Positions 34,614 through 43,581 are shown, numbered from the stretch's first letter. The stretch: DNA of 64,000 bases from Luteococcus japonicus (GCF_003752415.1 NZ_RKHG01000001.1:3038001-3102000); one strand, 5' to 3'. The notes: generated by a model not told the origin, from the letters alone. Translations and numbers: made by a program.

Positions 34614-35346
34614 ACACCTCCATCGAGCGCGTCGGCCAGGACACCGATGCACTGATCGCATCCAGGGCGGCATCTGCGAGTTCTCGCAGGTGCCGCTCTC
34701 GCGTCAGGACGGCATGCGAGTGCAGTACCTCGTGCTGCTGCGCCAGACCGGCCTCGGCGGTGGCCAGCACCGTCCACGCCCGCTCCACCAGGGCCTGTGA
34801 CGCGGCAGGGTAGTGGTCCCCGAGTTCCGGTGCGGGCTCCGGCCCGGGTCGCTCGCCCCCAGTGACATCCAGACCGTGCAGCTCCTGCGCCACCTGGGCG
34901 ATGGTCCGGGGGAGGAGCCGTGCCACCTCCCGCGGATCCGGCGGCGGCAAGGGCCTTTCGGCCAGGGCAATCCGCCACTGCACGCCGGCACCCACTCGCT
35001 GGCCCAGCCAGGCCAGTGACCCGTCGTGCGTCATCACCACCGCGCCGGCATCCAGTGCGGCCCGGTTCACCTCCAACGGACCGCGAAGTCCCGCCATCCG
35101 TCCCGGCCGGGGCAGGAGCAGGGCCCAGGCCGGCCGTGCCCGGCCCGCCGGCGCGTGCTCGAGCCGCGCCAGGGCCTGGCGCAGCGGGACGGCGGAGACC
35201 GGGTCCAGCCCGAGCAACCCTTCGGGGTCATGGACATGATGCGGCGTCTCCCCGCCGGTCAGGGCGCGCTCAGCGAAAGGGGCGCTGATCGCCCGCTCGG
35301 CTAGGGCGTTCAGCACCACGGCCAGGCGCAGGGAGTCTTCGAACAT
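34612..35346 (-). CDS. Conserved hypothetical protein (Rv1486c position)
   Basis: 244 residues, no membrane segment or signal. Ala/Leu/Arg-rich with a WALLLPRPGRMAGLRGPLEVNRAAL stretch of alternating strands that is the most structured part, and a helical C-terminus. I do not recognise a domain. In M. tuberculosis a hypothetical gene (Rv1486c) occupies the same place between inhA-hemZ and the NfeD gene, from memory, so this is probably its counterpart. It is convergent with fabI and its end abuts the tandem repeat. Confidence 0.7.
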   Translation of the reverse strand: MFEDSLRLAVVLNALAERAISAPFAERALTGGETPHHVHDPEGLLGLDPVSAVPLRQALARLEHAPAGRARPAWALLLPRPGRMAGLRGPLEVNRAALDAGAVVMTHDGSLAWLGQRVGAGVQWRIALAERPLPPPDPREVARLLPRTIAQVAQELHGLDVTGGERPGPEPAPELGDHYPAASQALVERAWTVLATAEAGLAQQHEVLHSHAVLTRERHLRELADAALDAISASVSWPTRSMEV

Positions 35347-35409
35347 GTCAGCGAGGATATCGAGACCCTCGGGCTTGGGCGTGCTCCGCGAACGGGATAG
35401 GTTTCAGCC

Positions 35410-36216
35410 ATGGCAAGTGTCGTTGATCTGTCCGGTGTCGGGGTTCGTCGTGGCAACAAGTGGCTGCTGGACGGCATCACGTGGGATGTCGAGGAGGGTG
35501 ACCGCTGGGTCATCATCGGCCCCAATGGCGCCGGCAAGACGACGCTGATGAACATCCTGTCCTGCCAGATGCACCCCACCACCGGCGTCGCCGGAATCCT
35601 CGGCGAGGTGCTCGGCACCGTCGACGTCTTCGAGCTGCGCCCCCGGATCGGCGTCACCTCCGCCGCCCTAGCAGACCGGATCCCGCGCGGGGAGCTGGTG
35701 CGCGACGTCGTCGTCTCCGCCTCCTATGCCGTGATGGGACGCTGGCGCGAACAGTACGACCAGATGGACCACGGCCGTGCCGAGGAGCTCATGCAGCAGC
35801 TGCACGTCGAGGACCTGGCGGACCGCACCTTCGGCACCCTCAGCGAGGGCGAACGCAAGCGCGTCCTGATCGCCCGTGCCCTGATGACCGATCCCGAACT
35901 CCTGCTGCTCGACGAGCCCGCCGCCGGTCTGGACATCCGCGGACGCGAGGAACTCGTCGCCAGCCTCTCGGAGCTGTGCCTGGATGACCACGCACCCGCC
36001 ACGGTCCTGGTGACGCACCACATGGAGGAGGTGCCCGACGGCATCACCCATGCCCTGCTGATGAAGGAAGGCCACATCGTCGCCATGGGCCCCGCGCACC
36101 TGGTGATCAACGACGAGACCCTCAGCGAGACCTTCGACATACCGCTCCACGTCACCCGTGACGGGCAGCGCTGGGCCGTGCGTTCCGCCGGGCCGCAGCG
36201 GGCGCAGCAGTCATGA
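35410..36216 (+). CDS. Stand-alone ABC ATPase (YlmA-like)
   Basis: 268 residues. Walker A GPNGAGKTT, signature LSEGERKRVLIARAL (LSEGE rather than LSGGE), Walker B LLLLDEPAAGLD and switch His in VLVTHHMEEVP. The overall wording, including RPRIGVTSAALADRIPRGE, is like B. subtilis YlmA, an ATPase with no linked permease and no known function. It overlaps the NfeD gene by four bases. A soluble role, for example at the ribosome, is as possible as transport. Confidence 0.87.
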   Translation: MASVVDLSGVGVRRGNKWLLDGITWDVEEGDRWVIIGPNGAGKTTLMNILSCQMHPTTGVAGILGEVLGTVDVFELRPRIGVTSAALADRIPRGELVRDVVVSASYAVMGRWREQYDQMDHGRAEELMQQLHVEDLADRTFGTLSEGERKRVLIARALMTDPELLLLDEPAAGLDIRGREELVASLSELCLDDHAPATVLVTHHMEEVPDGITHALLMKEGHIVAMGPAHLVINDETLSETFDIPLHVTRDGQRWAVRSAGPQRAQQS

Positions 36217-36719
36217 CCCCGCAGGAGGGCCTCTTCGGCTGGGTCGGGGGACACTTGTGGGCCCTGTGGGGCATCCTCGCGCTGCTGTTGGCGACCCTGG
36301 AGATGGCCACCCTTGACCTGACCCTGCTGATGCTGGCCCTGGGGGCACTGGCCGGAGGGCTCACCTCAGTCGTGCTGCCCGAGATGTACTGGGCGCAGGT
36401 GCTGGTGGCGCTGGGAACCGCTGTGGCGCTGCAGACGATGGCCCGTCCCAGTCTGCTCAAGAGGCTTGACACCGCGCCGGGCTATCGTTCCAGCCTTGGC
36501 AAGCTCGTAGGCAGTGAGGGCGTCGCCACTCAGCGGATCACCCGCACCGAGGGGGAGGCCAAGGTCAACGGCGAGGCCTGGAGCGCACGCACCATGTCCG
36601 GTGACATCGTCATCGAGGCCGGTGCGGACCTCGAGGTCTACGAGGTGGACGGACCCATTCTGGTCGTCTATCCCGTGGAACGCGGCGAGCTGCTGCCACG
36701 TCCCAGTATCGAAGGGTGA
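36213..36719 (+). CDS. NfeD-like membrane protein
   Basis: 168 residues: two or three membrane helices in the first 75 (IWALWGILALLLATLEMATL, then LLMLALGALAGG), then an OB-fold-like soluble domain (GYRSSLGKLVGSEGVATQRI ... VYEVDGPILVVYPVE). NfeD proteins partner with SPFH proteins of the stomatin/flotillin class and organise membrane domains; an SPFH gene follows 59 bases downstream. ATG overlaps the ABC ATPase stop (ATGA). Mycobacterial counterpart by position: Rv1487. Confidence 0.88.
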   Translation: MTPQEGLFGWVGGHLWALWGILALLLATLEMATLDLTLLMLALGALAGGLTSVVLPEMYWAQVLVALGTAVALQTMARPSLLKRLDTAPGYRSSLGKLVGSEGVATQRITRTEGEAKVNGEAWSARTMSGDIVIEAGADLEVYEVDGPILVVYPVERGELLPRPSIEG

Positions 36720-36778
36720 CAATCACCCTGGCAGGACCCTTCCGGGAGGGCTTCCCGGGCGACGTATAGGAGAAGTGG

Positions 36779-38065
36779 ATGCCTGACTTCGGACTCATCC
36801 TGATGCTGTTCTTCGTGATCTTCGTCGTGGCTGCGCTGATGCAGTCCCTGCGGATCATCAAGCAGCAGCAGATCGCCGTGGTGGAGCGCCTCGGCAAGTT
36901 CCGCCGCACGCTGGAGCCCGGCCCGCACCTGCTGGTGCCGCTGGTGGACCGGGTGCGCTACACGATGGACATGCGCGAGGAGGTGCAGGCCTTCCCGCCG
37001 CAGGGAGTGATCACCGAGGAGAACCTCATGGTGAACATCGACTCGGTCATCTACTTCCAGATCGTCGACCCGGTCCGCGCCGCCTACGAGGCGCAGAACT
37101 ACCGCGGCGCCATCGAACAGCTCACCATGACCACGCTGCGCAACATCATCGGCGGCATGGACCTGGAGCGGGCCCTGACCAGCCGCGAGGAGATCAACCA
37201 GAAGCTGCGCGCCGTCCTCGACGAGGCCACCGGCAAGTGGGGCATCAAGGTGAACCGCGTGGAGCTGCGCGCCATCGAGCCGCCGGCCACCATTCGCGAC
37301 GCGATGGAGAAGGGTGCCCGCGCGGAGCGCGACAAGCGCGCCTCGATCCTGCTGGCCGAGGGTCAGCGCCAGTCGCAGATCCTGTCCGCCGGCGGCGAGC
37401 GAGAGTCCGCCATCCTGCGTGCCCAGGGTGATCGTGAGGCCGCGGTGCTGCGCGCCCAGGCCGACCGCCAGGCGCAGATGCTGCGCGCCGAGGGCGAGGC
37501 ACAGGCCATCACCACGGTCTTCAACGCCATCCACGCCGGCGAACCCGACCAGGGGCTGCTGGCCTACCAGTACATGCAGATGCTGCCCGCCCTGGCACGT
37601 GGCGACTCCAACAAGGTGTGGATCGTCCCGAGCGAGCTGAACGACGCCCTCAAGGGGCTCGGTTCGGCCGTCGGAGGCACCGAGCTGGCGGAGAAGCTGC
37701 AGGGCTTCGACCCCGTCGACAAGACCAAGTTCTCCGCTCCGGAGAAGGTCGACGTGATGGCCGAGATCCAGGCCCAGACCGACCAGGAGCGTGCGCAGAG
37801 CGACAAGACGGTGCAGTCCGTGATCGAGGAGGCCGAGAAGCTCTCGAACCCGGCCGTCAAGGCACGTCGCACGCCCAGCACGCCCGCAGTCGGTGCGGCG
37901 AAGCAGTCCGATCAGGCACAGCTGGGGCAGGGGGGTGCCTTGGCTGCGGAGGAGGCGACCCAGGCGTTGCCCGATGAGCCCACGCAGGTGATGGAGCAGC
38001 CCTCGCGGCCGCCGGCCGGCCCGCTGTACCAGACGGGTTGGGAACCGCCGGCCAACGGTCAGTGA
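36779..38065 (+). CDS. SPFH/stomatin-like membrane protein
   Basis: 428 residues. An N-terminal membrane segment (about 3-20) is followed by the SPFH domain (QQIAVVERLGKFRRTLEPG, VNIDSVIYFQIVD, MDLERALTSREEIN) and a coiled-coil of ILRAQGDREAAVLRAQADR-type repeats (about 190-245) that drives oligomer formation. The last 110 residues are a polar, Pro/Gln-rich tail longer than in most stomatins. Works with the NfeD protein upstream in a membrane scaffold, possibly with a protease elsewhere. Counterpart by position: Rv1488. Confidence 0.92.
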   Translation: MPDFGLILMLFFVIFVVAALMQSLRIIKQQQIAVVERLGKFRRTLEPGPHLLVPLVDRVRYTMDMREEVQAFPPQGVITEENLMVNIDSVIYFQIVDPVRAAYEAQNYRGAIEQLTMTTLRNIIGGMDLERALTSREEINQKLRAVLDEATGKWGIKVNRVELRAIEPPATIRDAMEKGARAERDKRASILLAEGQRQSQILSAGGERESAILRAQGDREAAVLRAQADRQAQMLRAEGEAQAITTVFNAIHAGEPDQGLLAYQYMQMLPALARGDSNKVWIVPSELNDALKGLGSAVGGTELAEKLQGFDPVDKTKFSAPEKVDVMAEIQAQTDQERAQSDKTVQSVIEEAEKLSNPAVKARRTPSTPAVGAAKQSDQAQLGQGGALAAEEATQALPDEPTQVMEQPSRPPAGPLYQTGWEPPANGQ

Positions 38066-38093
38066 CCCGTCGGCTGGTCACTGCATGACGCCC

Positions 38094-38124
38094 GAGGGGC
38101 CCGGTGGATTCCACCGGGCCCCTC
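38094..38124. terminator. Bidirectional terminator after the SPFH gene
   Basis: Perfect 14-base arms GAGGGGCCCGGTGG (38094-38107) and complement (38111-38124) with an ATT loop. It separates the plus-strand SPFH gene from the minus-strand genes that end at 38139, so it can serve both. Confidence 0.85.
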
Positions 38125-38138
38125 GTCCTGTCCGTCGC

Positions 38139-38375
38139 TCAGGAGTCCGTGTCGTGCTCCGGCGGCTTCGGGGAGATGGTGGTCCAGCCCGTCGCCGGCA
38201 TGGTGCTGGCCACACCCGTGACCGTCGGGGGCTTCGCCGCGGGAGACCTGCCCGGATCATTGGGCTGCGGCGGGGCGCCCGGCGTGACGGGGCGCACGGC
38301 GGCGCCCAGTGCCTGCTCCAGCGCCTTGGCGATGGGGGAGTTTCCCGTGGGCTTGTGCTTGCGGATCTCGGCCAT
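38139..38375 (-). CDS. Small Pro-rich hypothetical protein
   Basis: 78 residues starting MAEIRKHKPTGNSPIAKALEQAL, a short amphipathic helix, then a Pro/Ala-rich disordered stretch. No membrane segment, no recognised domain. It begins nine bases after the stop of the BASS transporter gene upstream of it, in the same direction, and ends next to the terminator, which supports it as a real gene. Function unknown. Confidence 0.55.
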   Translation of the reverse strand: MAEIRKHKPTGNSPIAKALEQALGAAVRPVTPGAPPQPNDPGRSPAAKPPTVTGVASTMPATGWTTISPKPPEHDTDS

Positions 38376-38384
38376 GACCCGAGC

Positions 38385-39350
38385 CTACGTGGCCTGCCGG
38401 GCATAGCGGCTGGCCATCGCGCTGCAGGCCATCAGCTGTACCTGGTGGAAGACCATCAGCGGCAGCACCATCAGGCCGACGTCCGGCAGGTTGGCGAAGA
38501 GCACCGTGGCCATCGGCACGCCCGTCGCGAGGGACTTCTTGGTGCCGCAGAACTGGATGGCGATCGCATCCGCGCGGCCGAAGCCCAGCAGGCGTGCGAC
38601 ATGCCACGTGACCCAGAGCATGGCTGCCAGCAGTGCGCAACAGACGAGCACCAGCTTCACGATGTCGGCGACGTCCACCTTGGTCCACATGTGCTCCCGC
38701 ATGCCCGCGCTGAAGGCCGAGTAGACCACCAGCACGATCGAGCCCTGGTCCACCAGCTTCAACCTCTTGTGGCGCTTGACGAAGCCGGCGGTCCAGCGTC
38801 GGGAGAGCTGGCCGACCATGAAGGGCACCAGCAGCTGGAAGACGATGTCCAGGATGGAGCTGGCCTCGATCCGCAGCCCGCCCGAGGTGCTCATCAGGGC
38901 CAGGGCCAGCAGGGGAGTGACCACCACGCCGATCAGGTTGGAGAAGGACGCGCTGACGATGGCGCCGGCCACATTGCCCTTGGCGATGGAGGTGAAGTTG
39001 ATGCTGGACTGCACCGTCGAGGGCACCAGGCACAGCCACAGCATGCCGCGGTAGAGCTCCTCGCTGAGCACGTCCGGCACCAGCAGGCGCATGGCCAACC
39101 CGATCAGGGGGAAGAGCAGGTAGGTGAAGGTCAGGATGACCGAGTGCAGTCGCCAGTGTTTGAGGCCCTGCAGTGCTTCCTGCGGGCTCAACCGGGCTCC
39201 GTACAGGAAGAACAGGATTGCGATCATGATCTTGCTGGCCCAACTGATCACGGGGACCATGGCACCCGTCGCCGGTGCGATGCTGGCCAGCACGGCGGCG
39301 GTGATGATCGCGAGCAGGAAGTAGTCGGGCTTCGGCAGGCGCAGGTTCAT
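38385..39350 (-). CDS. Bile acid:sodium symporter-family (BASS) transporter
   Basis: 321 residues, about nine or ten membrane helices. FFLYGARLSPQEALQGLKHWR and LCLVPSTVQSSINFTSIAKGN are typical of the SLC10A7/YfeH branch, and AIQFCGTKKSLATGVPMA carries the second conserved crossover. The substrate of this branch is not established; bile acids are unlikely. Divergent from the hypothetical gene at 39393. Confidence 0.88.
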   Translation of the reverse strand: MNLRLPKPDYFLLAIITAAVLASIAPATGAMVPVISWASKIMIAILFFLYGARLSPQEALQGLKHWRLHSVILTFTYLLFPLIGLAMRLLVPDVLSEELYRGMLWLCLVPSTVQSSINFTSIAKGNVAGAIVSASFSNLIGVVVTPLLALALMSTSGGLRIEASSILDIVFQLLVPFMVGQLSRRWTAGFVKRHKRLKLVDQGSIVLVVYSAFSAGMREHMWTKVDVADIVKLVLVCCALLAAMLWVTWHVARLLGFGRADAIAIQFCGTKKSLATGVPMATVLFANLPDVGLMVLPLMVFHQVQLMACSAMASRYARQAT

Positions 39351-39392
39351 GATGGACAGAGCCTAACCCCGTCGCCCACTATCGTTCGGCCC

Positions 39393-39944
39393 ATGCAGAG
39401 CCATGCGGTGGAGGGGTGGTTGGACCTGGGCGAGGAGCGGTGGCGCTCCACCGTCGGCTTCGGGCCGGCAGGTTTCGAGGCCTACGCCCGGCTGCGGGTG
39501 GTTCCAGACCCTCTCTGGCCCGGACAGTGCGCGACCGAGCCTGCACCCGCGGATGATGCGATGCCGGAAAACGAGCAGGTGGAATTGCTGCTGCACGTGC
39601 TGCTCGCGCAGACTCCTCCGCAGGAGGTCAACGTGGCGGTGTGGGACGGCTGGGGAGAAGACCTGTCCGCCCTGCCCGGTGTCGACGAGGGATGGCTGGC
39701 CGGTGTCGCGCGCCGCTACCGGGTCCGGCGCCAGCCGCGCGACGAGCTGCTCGAGCAGGGATTCGGGGACCTGACACCCGCCTTCGTCTGGCCCCAGGAT
39801 CGCTCCTGGTGCTTCGCCTTCGACGTGGACCCGCACTGGGCAGGCATGGGCGGTTCGCGGGAGTTCGTGACCGCGGCGCTCGCCATTCCCGGTCTCGACG
39901 TGGTGGAGGCGGATCGTGATGCCGAGCAGCCGCACCATCTCTGA
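39393..39944 (+). CDS. Conserved hypothetical protein
   Basis: 183 residues, acidic, Trp-rich (about nine Trp), no membrane segment. FVWPQDRSWCFAFDVDPHWAG near the end is the most distinctive part and recurs in hypothetical actinobacterial proteins, from memory. It overlaps the GNAT gene by 26 bases, so both are likely translated together. Function unknown. Confidence 0.6.
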   Translation: MQSHAVEGWLDLGEERWRSTVGFGPAGFEAYARLRVVPDPLWPGQCATEPAPADDAMPENEQVELLLHVLLAQTPPQEVNVAVWDGWGEDLSALPGVDEGWLAGVARRYRVRRQPRDELLEQGFGDLTPAFVWPQDRSWCFAFDVDPHWAGMGGSREFVTAALAIPGLDVVEADRDAEQPHHL

Positions 39945-40782
39945 GGCCCAATTCCGTGACCTCTACGACCAGCAGCTGCGTGCCGAGGCAGAGGTGGTGG
40001 ACGCGCCGGAAGTGGTCCGGATCGGCCCGCTGTGGGCAGCCACGTTCCCCCGTCGAGGAAGGGGATTCGTGACCTACCAGCAGATCGCGCCCCAGACCGA
40101 CCTTGAAGGATTGGTCTCGGACGTGGTCCGGCACTTCGCCGCCGACGACCGTGTGGACCACGTGGAGTGGAAGACGCGGGGCCACGACCAGCTACCGATG
40201 CTCGCGGAGGTCCTGTGTCGGCACGGTTTCGTGCTGGAAGAGACCGAAACGGTGATGGTGGGACCCGTCGAGGCGGCGATCCGGGCCGAGGCCCAGCTCC
40301 CCGAGGACCACCGCTTGGAACTGGCTGGTTCCGCCGCGTCGATCCGGGAGGCCGAGGCGCTGGCGGGCAGGGTCTTCGGGGATTCGCCCGAGCGGTCCGC
40401 CCAGCGAGCCGACGAACTGGTAGCCCGGTGGGAGCAGGAAGCGGACTCATTCGAGATGTGGCTGGTTCGCGGTCCCGGCGGCGACGTGGTGTGTTCCGGC
40501 AGGGTCGACTTCGTGGACGGCACCGACTTCGCCGGCCTGTGGGGCGGCGCCTGCGACGAGGACCACCGGGGACGCGGTCTGTACCGAGCCCTCACCGCGG
40601 CGCGCGCCCGTTCGGCCCAGAGGCGCGGCAAGCGCTACCTGCAGTCGGACTGCACCGAGTACTCCCGTCCCATCCTGGAACGGGCCGGCCTGGTGGCCAT
40701 CACCACCACCACGCCCGCCGTCTGGCGTGAAGGCCTGCCCATTGGGGAGTACGCCTCGGGGTCCGCCGTCACCTCGCTCTAG
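39919..40782 (+). CDS. GNAT-family N-acetyltransferase
   Basis: 287 residues. The C-terminal half (about 165-287) is a GNAT domain, with the acetyl-CoA loop GACDEDHRGRGLYRALTAA and a final strand ending in the YLQSDCTEYSRPILERAGL helix turn. The N-terminal half looks like a degenerate second GNAT-like fold. Start is ATG 39919 or the adjacent GTG 39916; GGAGG lies six to nine bases upstream. Substrate unknown. The trmH gene begins nine bases after the stop. Confidence 0.85.
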   Translation: MPSSRTISEAQFRDLYDQQLRAEAEVVDAPEVVRIGPLWAATFPRRGRGFVTYQQIAPQTDLEGLVSDVVRHFAADDRVDHVEWKTRGHDQLPMLAEVLCRHGFVLEETETVMVGPVEAAIRAEAQLPEDHRLELAGSAASIREAEALAGRVFGDSPERSAQRADELVARWEQEADSFEMWLVRGPGGDVVCSGRVDFVDGTDFAGLWGGACDEDHRGRGLYRALTAARARSAQRRGKRYLQSDCTEYSRPILERAGLVAITTTTPAVWREGLPIGEYASGSAVTSL

Positions 40783-40791
40783 ACTCCTGCG

Positions 40792-41670
40792 GTGGCCCAT
40801 TTCGTCGAGATCACCGACCCAACCGATCCGCGCCTGCGCGACTATGTGAGCTTACGCGACACGTCGCTGCGGCATTCGATGGAGGCGGCTGAAGGACTGT
40901 TCATCGCGGAGGGCGACAAGGTGATCCGCCGGGCGGTGGAGGCCGGCTACCGGCCGCGTTCCTTCCTGCTCGCTCCGCGCTGGGCCGAGGAGCTGGCGGA
41001 CCTGCTGGAAGGGTGCGACGCGGAGGTCTACGTGGTCAGCTTCGAACTGGCGGAGCAGGTGACCGGCTTCCACGTCCACCGCGGGGCGCTGGCCTCCATG
41101 GAGCGCCAGACCCGGCACACACTCGACGACCTGTTGGATGCCAGGCGTCTGGTGGTGGTGGAGGACATCGTCGACCACACCAACGTGAAGGGTCTCAAAC
41201 TGCGCAACCCGCAGTCCACAAGGTCGAGGATCGCGGTCTTCGACGGGCTCGTGGATCATGCGAACGTCGGCGCGGGATTCAGGTCAGCTGCTGCGCTCGG
41301 TGTAGATGCGGTGTTGGTGACTCCTACCTGTGCTGATCCGCTGTACCGACGCTCGGTGAAGACGAGCATGGGGACGGTGTTCCAGGTGCCATGGACGCGG
41401 ATCGAGTCCTGGCCTGCGCGGATCGATGCGCTCCATGAAGCTGGCTATGTGGTTGCTGGCCTGACGTTGGAACCGGACTCGATTACGTTGGATGAGCTCG
41501 TGGCTGAGGATCATGAGCGCTTGGCTCTGGTATTCGGGACCGAAGGACATGGCCTCGCGCCGAACGTGGTGCAGCGACTCGACCGCAAGGTGATCATCCC
41601 GATGATGCAAGGAGTCGACTCGCTCAACGTCGCGGCCGCGTCGGCGGTGGCGTTCTACGCGACGCGGTGA
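40792..41670 (+). CDS. Hybrid TrmH/SpoU-family rRNA methyltransferase, 3' part supplied by the island
   Basis: 292-residue SPOUT methylase, probably 2'-O-ribose methylation of rRNA or tRNA. Residues 1-132 are native: an N-terminal substrate-binding domain, then LVVVEDIVDHTNV. From residue 133 the sequence changes style: KGLKLRNPQS leads into RIAVFDGLVDHANVGAGFR, which repeats the strand just read, and then the three SPOUT motifs (NVGAGFR, VFGTEGHGL, MMQGVDSLNVAAASA). Codons in this second part use far more T-ended triplets than the native part. The native 3' half lies 10.9 kb away at 52109-52525. The hybrid has a 26-27-residue insertion compared with the native form; whether it works is unknown. 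GTG start. Confidence 0.85.
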   Translation: MAHFVEITDPTDPRLRDYVSLRDTSLRHSMEAAEGLFIAEGDKVIRRAVEAGYRPRSFLLAPRWAEELADLLEGCDAEVYVVSFELAEQVTGFHVHRGALASMERQTRHTLDDLLDARRLVVVEDIVDHTNVKGLKLRNPQSTRSRIAVFDGLVDHANVGAGFRSAAALGVDAVLVTPTCADPLYRRSVKTSMGTVFQVPWTRIESWPARIDALHEAGYVVAGLTLEPDSITLDELVAEDHERLALVFGTEGHGLAPNVVQRLDRKVIIPMMQGVDSLNVAAASAVAFYATR

Positions 41671-41694
41671 AAGCGGCGGGACCCAATGAAGCAC

Positions 41695-41724
41695 TTGTGC
41701 GCGAAACGTGACCTGAAGTAAAGT
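41695..41724 (+). promoter_or_regulatory. Promoter of the plus-strand island genes
   Basis: TTGTGC (41695-41700), 18-base spacer, TAAAGT (41719-41724). It lies just after the hybrid trmH stop and 50 bases upstream of the start codon of the first cargo gene, in a short A/T-richer stretch. Confidence 0.45.
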
Positions 41725-41774
41725 TGCATGTAATCGTCCGCCTGGGCGGCACCTGCACACATGGGAGTCCATAC

Positions 41775-42479
41775 ATGCATCCTGTTTCTGCGACTGAGGC
41801 GCTCGGTCGGCACATCGATTTCGCTCGTGACCTGCTGGTCAAGACGATTCGATACCGGCATGACCGCTTCGCTGAAGCTCATGTTGTCTCAGAGTCGCGG
41901 TATGGAAACGGGTTCGGAGCCCAGTGGCGTGACCTGCTCGACGACACGGCAGAAGCGTTCCAGCAGCATGCGTACCAGACCCACCGACTCATGCCCGCTG
42001 GCTACAAGCTTCCAATTGTGAACAACTGCCTCGTGTACGTCTGGCGCGTGCCGGACTCTTCTCGTGGTGTGGAGGCGTTCGCATCGAGCCCGACTCGGAT
42101 CAACGGGTTCTCGGCTGTACCGCCTCAGCCCATGCTGTTTGAGCCTGGTCCCGGGGCTGTTGATGATGCAACCACGGATCACGACCAGCAGCTTTCCGAG
42201 CTGACGGATGCCCTTGAGGAGGCTGCTGTGACCGCAATGCCTCTGGTGCTCGTTGCCGTGCAGTCCTCGCCGAGCCAGTTGCAGAAGATCGAGTGGGGAG
42301 TGGCGGAGCTCAACGCCGAGACGGGCGATGTCTCTTTGAATGGCCGGGCCATGCTGTGGCTGGCCGAGCTGCAGACTGAGACCCCCGCGAAGGATGTCGC
42401 GTCGTTCGACAGTGGCGTTCCCACGCCGCCGGTGCTGGAGCCGAGGAAGCAGGAGGGAACCGATCCCAATGCGCGATGA
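41775..42479 (+). CDS. Island protein of unknown function, coupled to XRE-ImmA
   Basis: 234 residues without membrane segments. The first 100 form a compact-looking domain (HIDFARDLLVKTIRYRHDRF, GFGAQWRDLLDD, then KLPIVNNCLVYVWRVPDS); residues 125-200 are acidic and helical. I do not recognise a family. GGGAG lies seven bases before the ATG at 41775. It overlaps the XRE-ImmA gene by 11 bases, so it is likely an interacting partner or a substrate of that protease, by analogy with other genes paired with ImmA/IrrE proteins. Inference only. Confidence 0.7.
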   Translation: MHPVSATEALGRHIDFARDLLVKTIRYRHDRFAEAHVVSESRYGNGFGAQWRDLLDDTAEAFQQHAYQTHRLMPAGYKLPIVNNCLVYVWRVPDSSRGVEAFASSPTRINGFSAVPPQPMLFEPGPGAVDDATTDHDQQLSELTDALEEAAVTAMPLVLVAVQSSPSQLQKIEWGVAELNAETGDVSLNGRAMLWLAELQTETPAKDVASFDSGVPTPPVLEPRKQEGTDPNAR

Positions 42480-43581
42480 TGGACCTGGACTGTTCGACCT
42501 TCCAGGTTCGGCGCAAACGTATGGCCGCTTTGACGCTGCTCGCCTGACACAGGCTCGCTGTCGGAAGGGCTGGACCAAAGCACAGCTGGCCAAGGAGGTC
42601 GGAGTCAGCTCGGCTGCCGTGGGTCAGTACGAGGCTGGTGTGAACGCGCCGCGTGCCAACACCATCGAGCAGTTGGCGAAGGCACTGGGCGTGCGCCCTG
42701 ACTTCTTCTCCGTGGGACGACCGCACGCTCGTCTGGAGACCGTGAACGCTCACTTCCGCAGTCTGCGTTCGACCAAGGTCAGCGATCGTCAGAAGGCGTT
42801 GGCGATGGCCACGCTGGTGTGGGAGCTCACGTTCGCTCTGGAGCGGCATGTGAAGCTGCCAGTCGCTGATCTTCCTCAGGTCGAGTCGGGAACGTTGCCG
42901 GCCGAGGCGGCTGTTGCTCTGCGCCGGCACTGGGGTCTTCCTGATGGTCCTGTTCGGCATCTTGTGACCACGGCGGAGTCGCACGGCATCGTCGTGTCGG
43001 TACGGCCTCTCAAGGAGGTTGGCGATGTCGATGCGTTCTCTGTGGTCGTCGTCGGCCGGCCGCTTGTGATCACGACTCCGCGGCGGACCGAGAACGTGTT
43101 CCGACATCGCTTCTCGATCGCGCACGAGCTGGGCCACCTGCTGCTGCATCGCGACTTCGACGAGCACAGTGCTGTGATGGAGAAGGAGGCGGATGAGTTC
43201 GCAGCGGCCTTCTTGACCCCCGCTGCCGACATGGACGCGGCGCTGCCGCAGCGCCTTGACCTGACAGAGCTTGATCGCCTGGGGCGCACCTGGGGTGTGT
43301 CGCCGCACTCGCTGGTGCGCAGGATGGTCGAGCGCGGCAGGACGACGGAGTCGTCGGCGCGGCGTGCCTACCAGCGGCTGGCGATGATCAACGATCCGCT
43401 AGCTGACCCTTCGAGTGCCTACCCGGGCGAGGTGCCTGCGCTGCTGAAGGCGGCCGCAGGGCTGGCGGGGGAGCACGGGGCTGGAATCCCGGTGCTGGCA
43501 GAGGAGCTCAAGGTGCCGCCGGCCCTTGTTCGGGATCTGCTGGGTGAGCCCGACACCCGACCAGTGCTTCGTCTCGTGTGA
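42469..43581 (+). CDS. XRE HTH regulator fused to an ImmA/IrrE metallopeptidase
   Basis: 370 residues. An XRE/Cro helix-turn-helix at about 26-77 (KAQLAKEVGVSSAAVGQYEAG) is followed by a ImmA/IrrE (DUF955) peptidase with the zinc site HELGH (219-223) and the third ligand in EKEADEFAAAFL (Glu240). Such proteins in mobile elements sense damage or infection and cleave a repressor, switching on excision or defence genes. The zinc residues are intact. It overlaps the unknown gene upstream and leads into the DUF6119 gene after 29 bases. Confidence 0.9.
   Translation: MRDDGPGLFDLPGSAQTYGRFDAARLTQARCRKGWTKAQLAKEVGVSSAAVGQYEAGVNAPRANTIEQLAKALGVRPDFFSVGRPHARLETVNAHFRSLRSTKVSDRQKALAMATLVWELTFALERHVKLPVADLPQVESGTLPAEAAVALRRHWGLPDGPVRHLVTTAESHGIVVSVRPLKEVGDVDAFSVVVVGRPLVITTPRRTENVFRHRFSIAHELGHLLLHRDFDEHSAVMEKEADEFAAAFLTPAADMDAALPQRLDLTELDRLGRTWGVSPHSLVRRMVERGRTTESSARRAYQRLAMINDPLADPSSAYPGEVPALLKAAAGLAGEHGAGIPVLAEELKVPPALVRDLLGEPDTRPVLRLV

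Noticed and set aside
38085-39392. Long plus-strand frame leading into the hypothetical protein at 39393
   Set aside because: It is antisense to the BASS transporter; the downstream ATG starts the credible protein.
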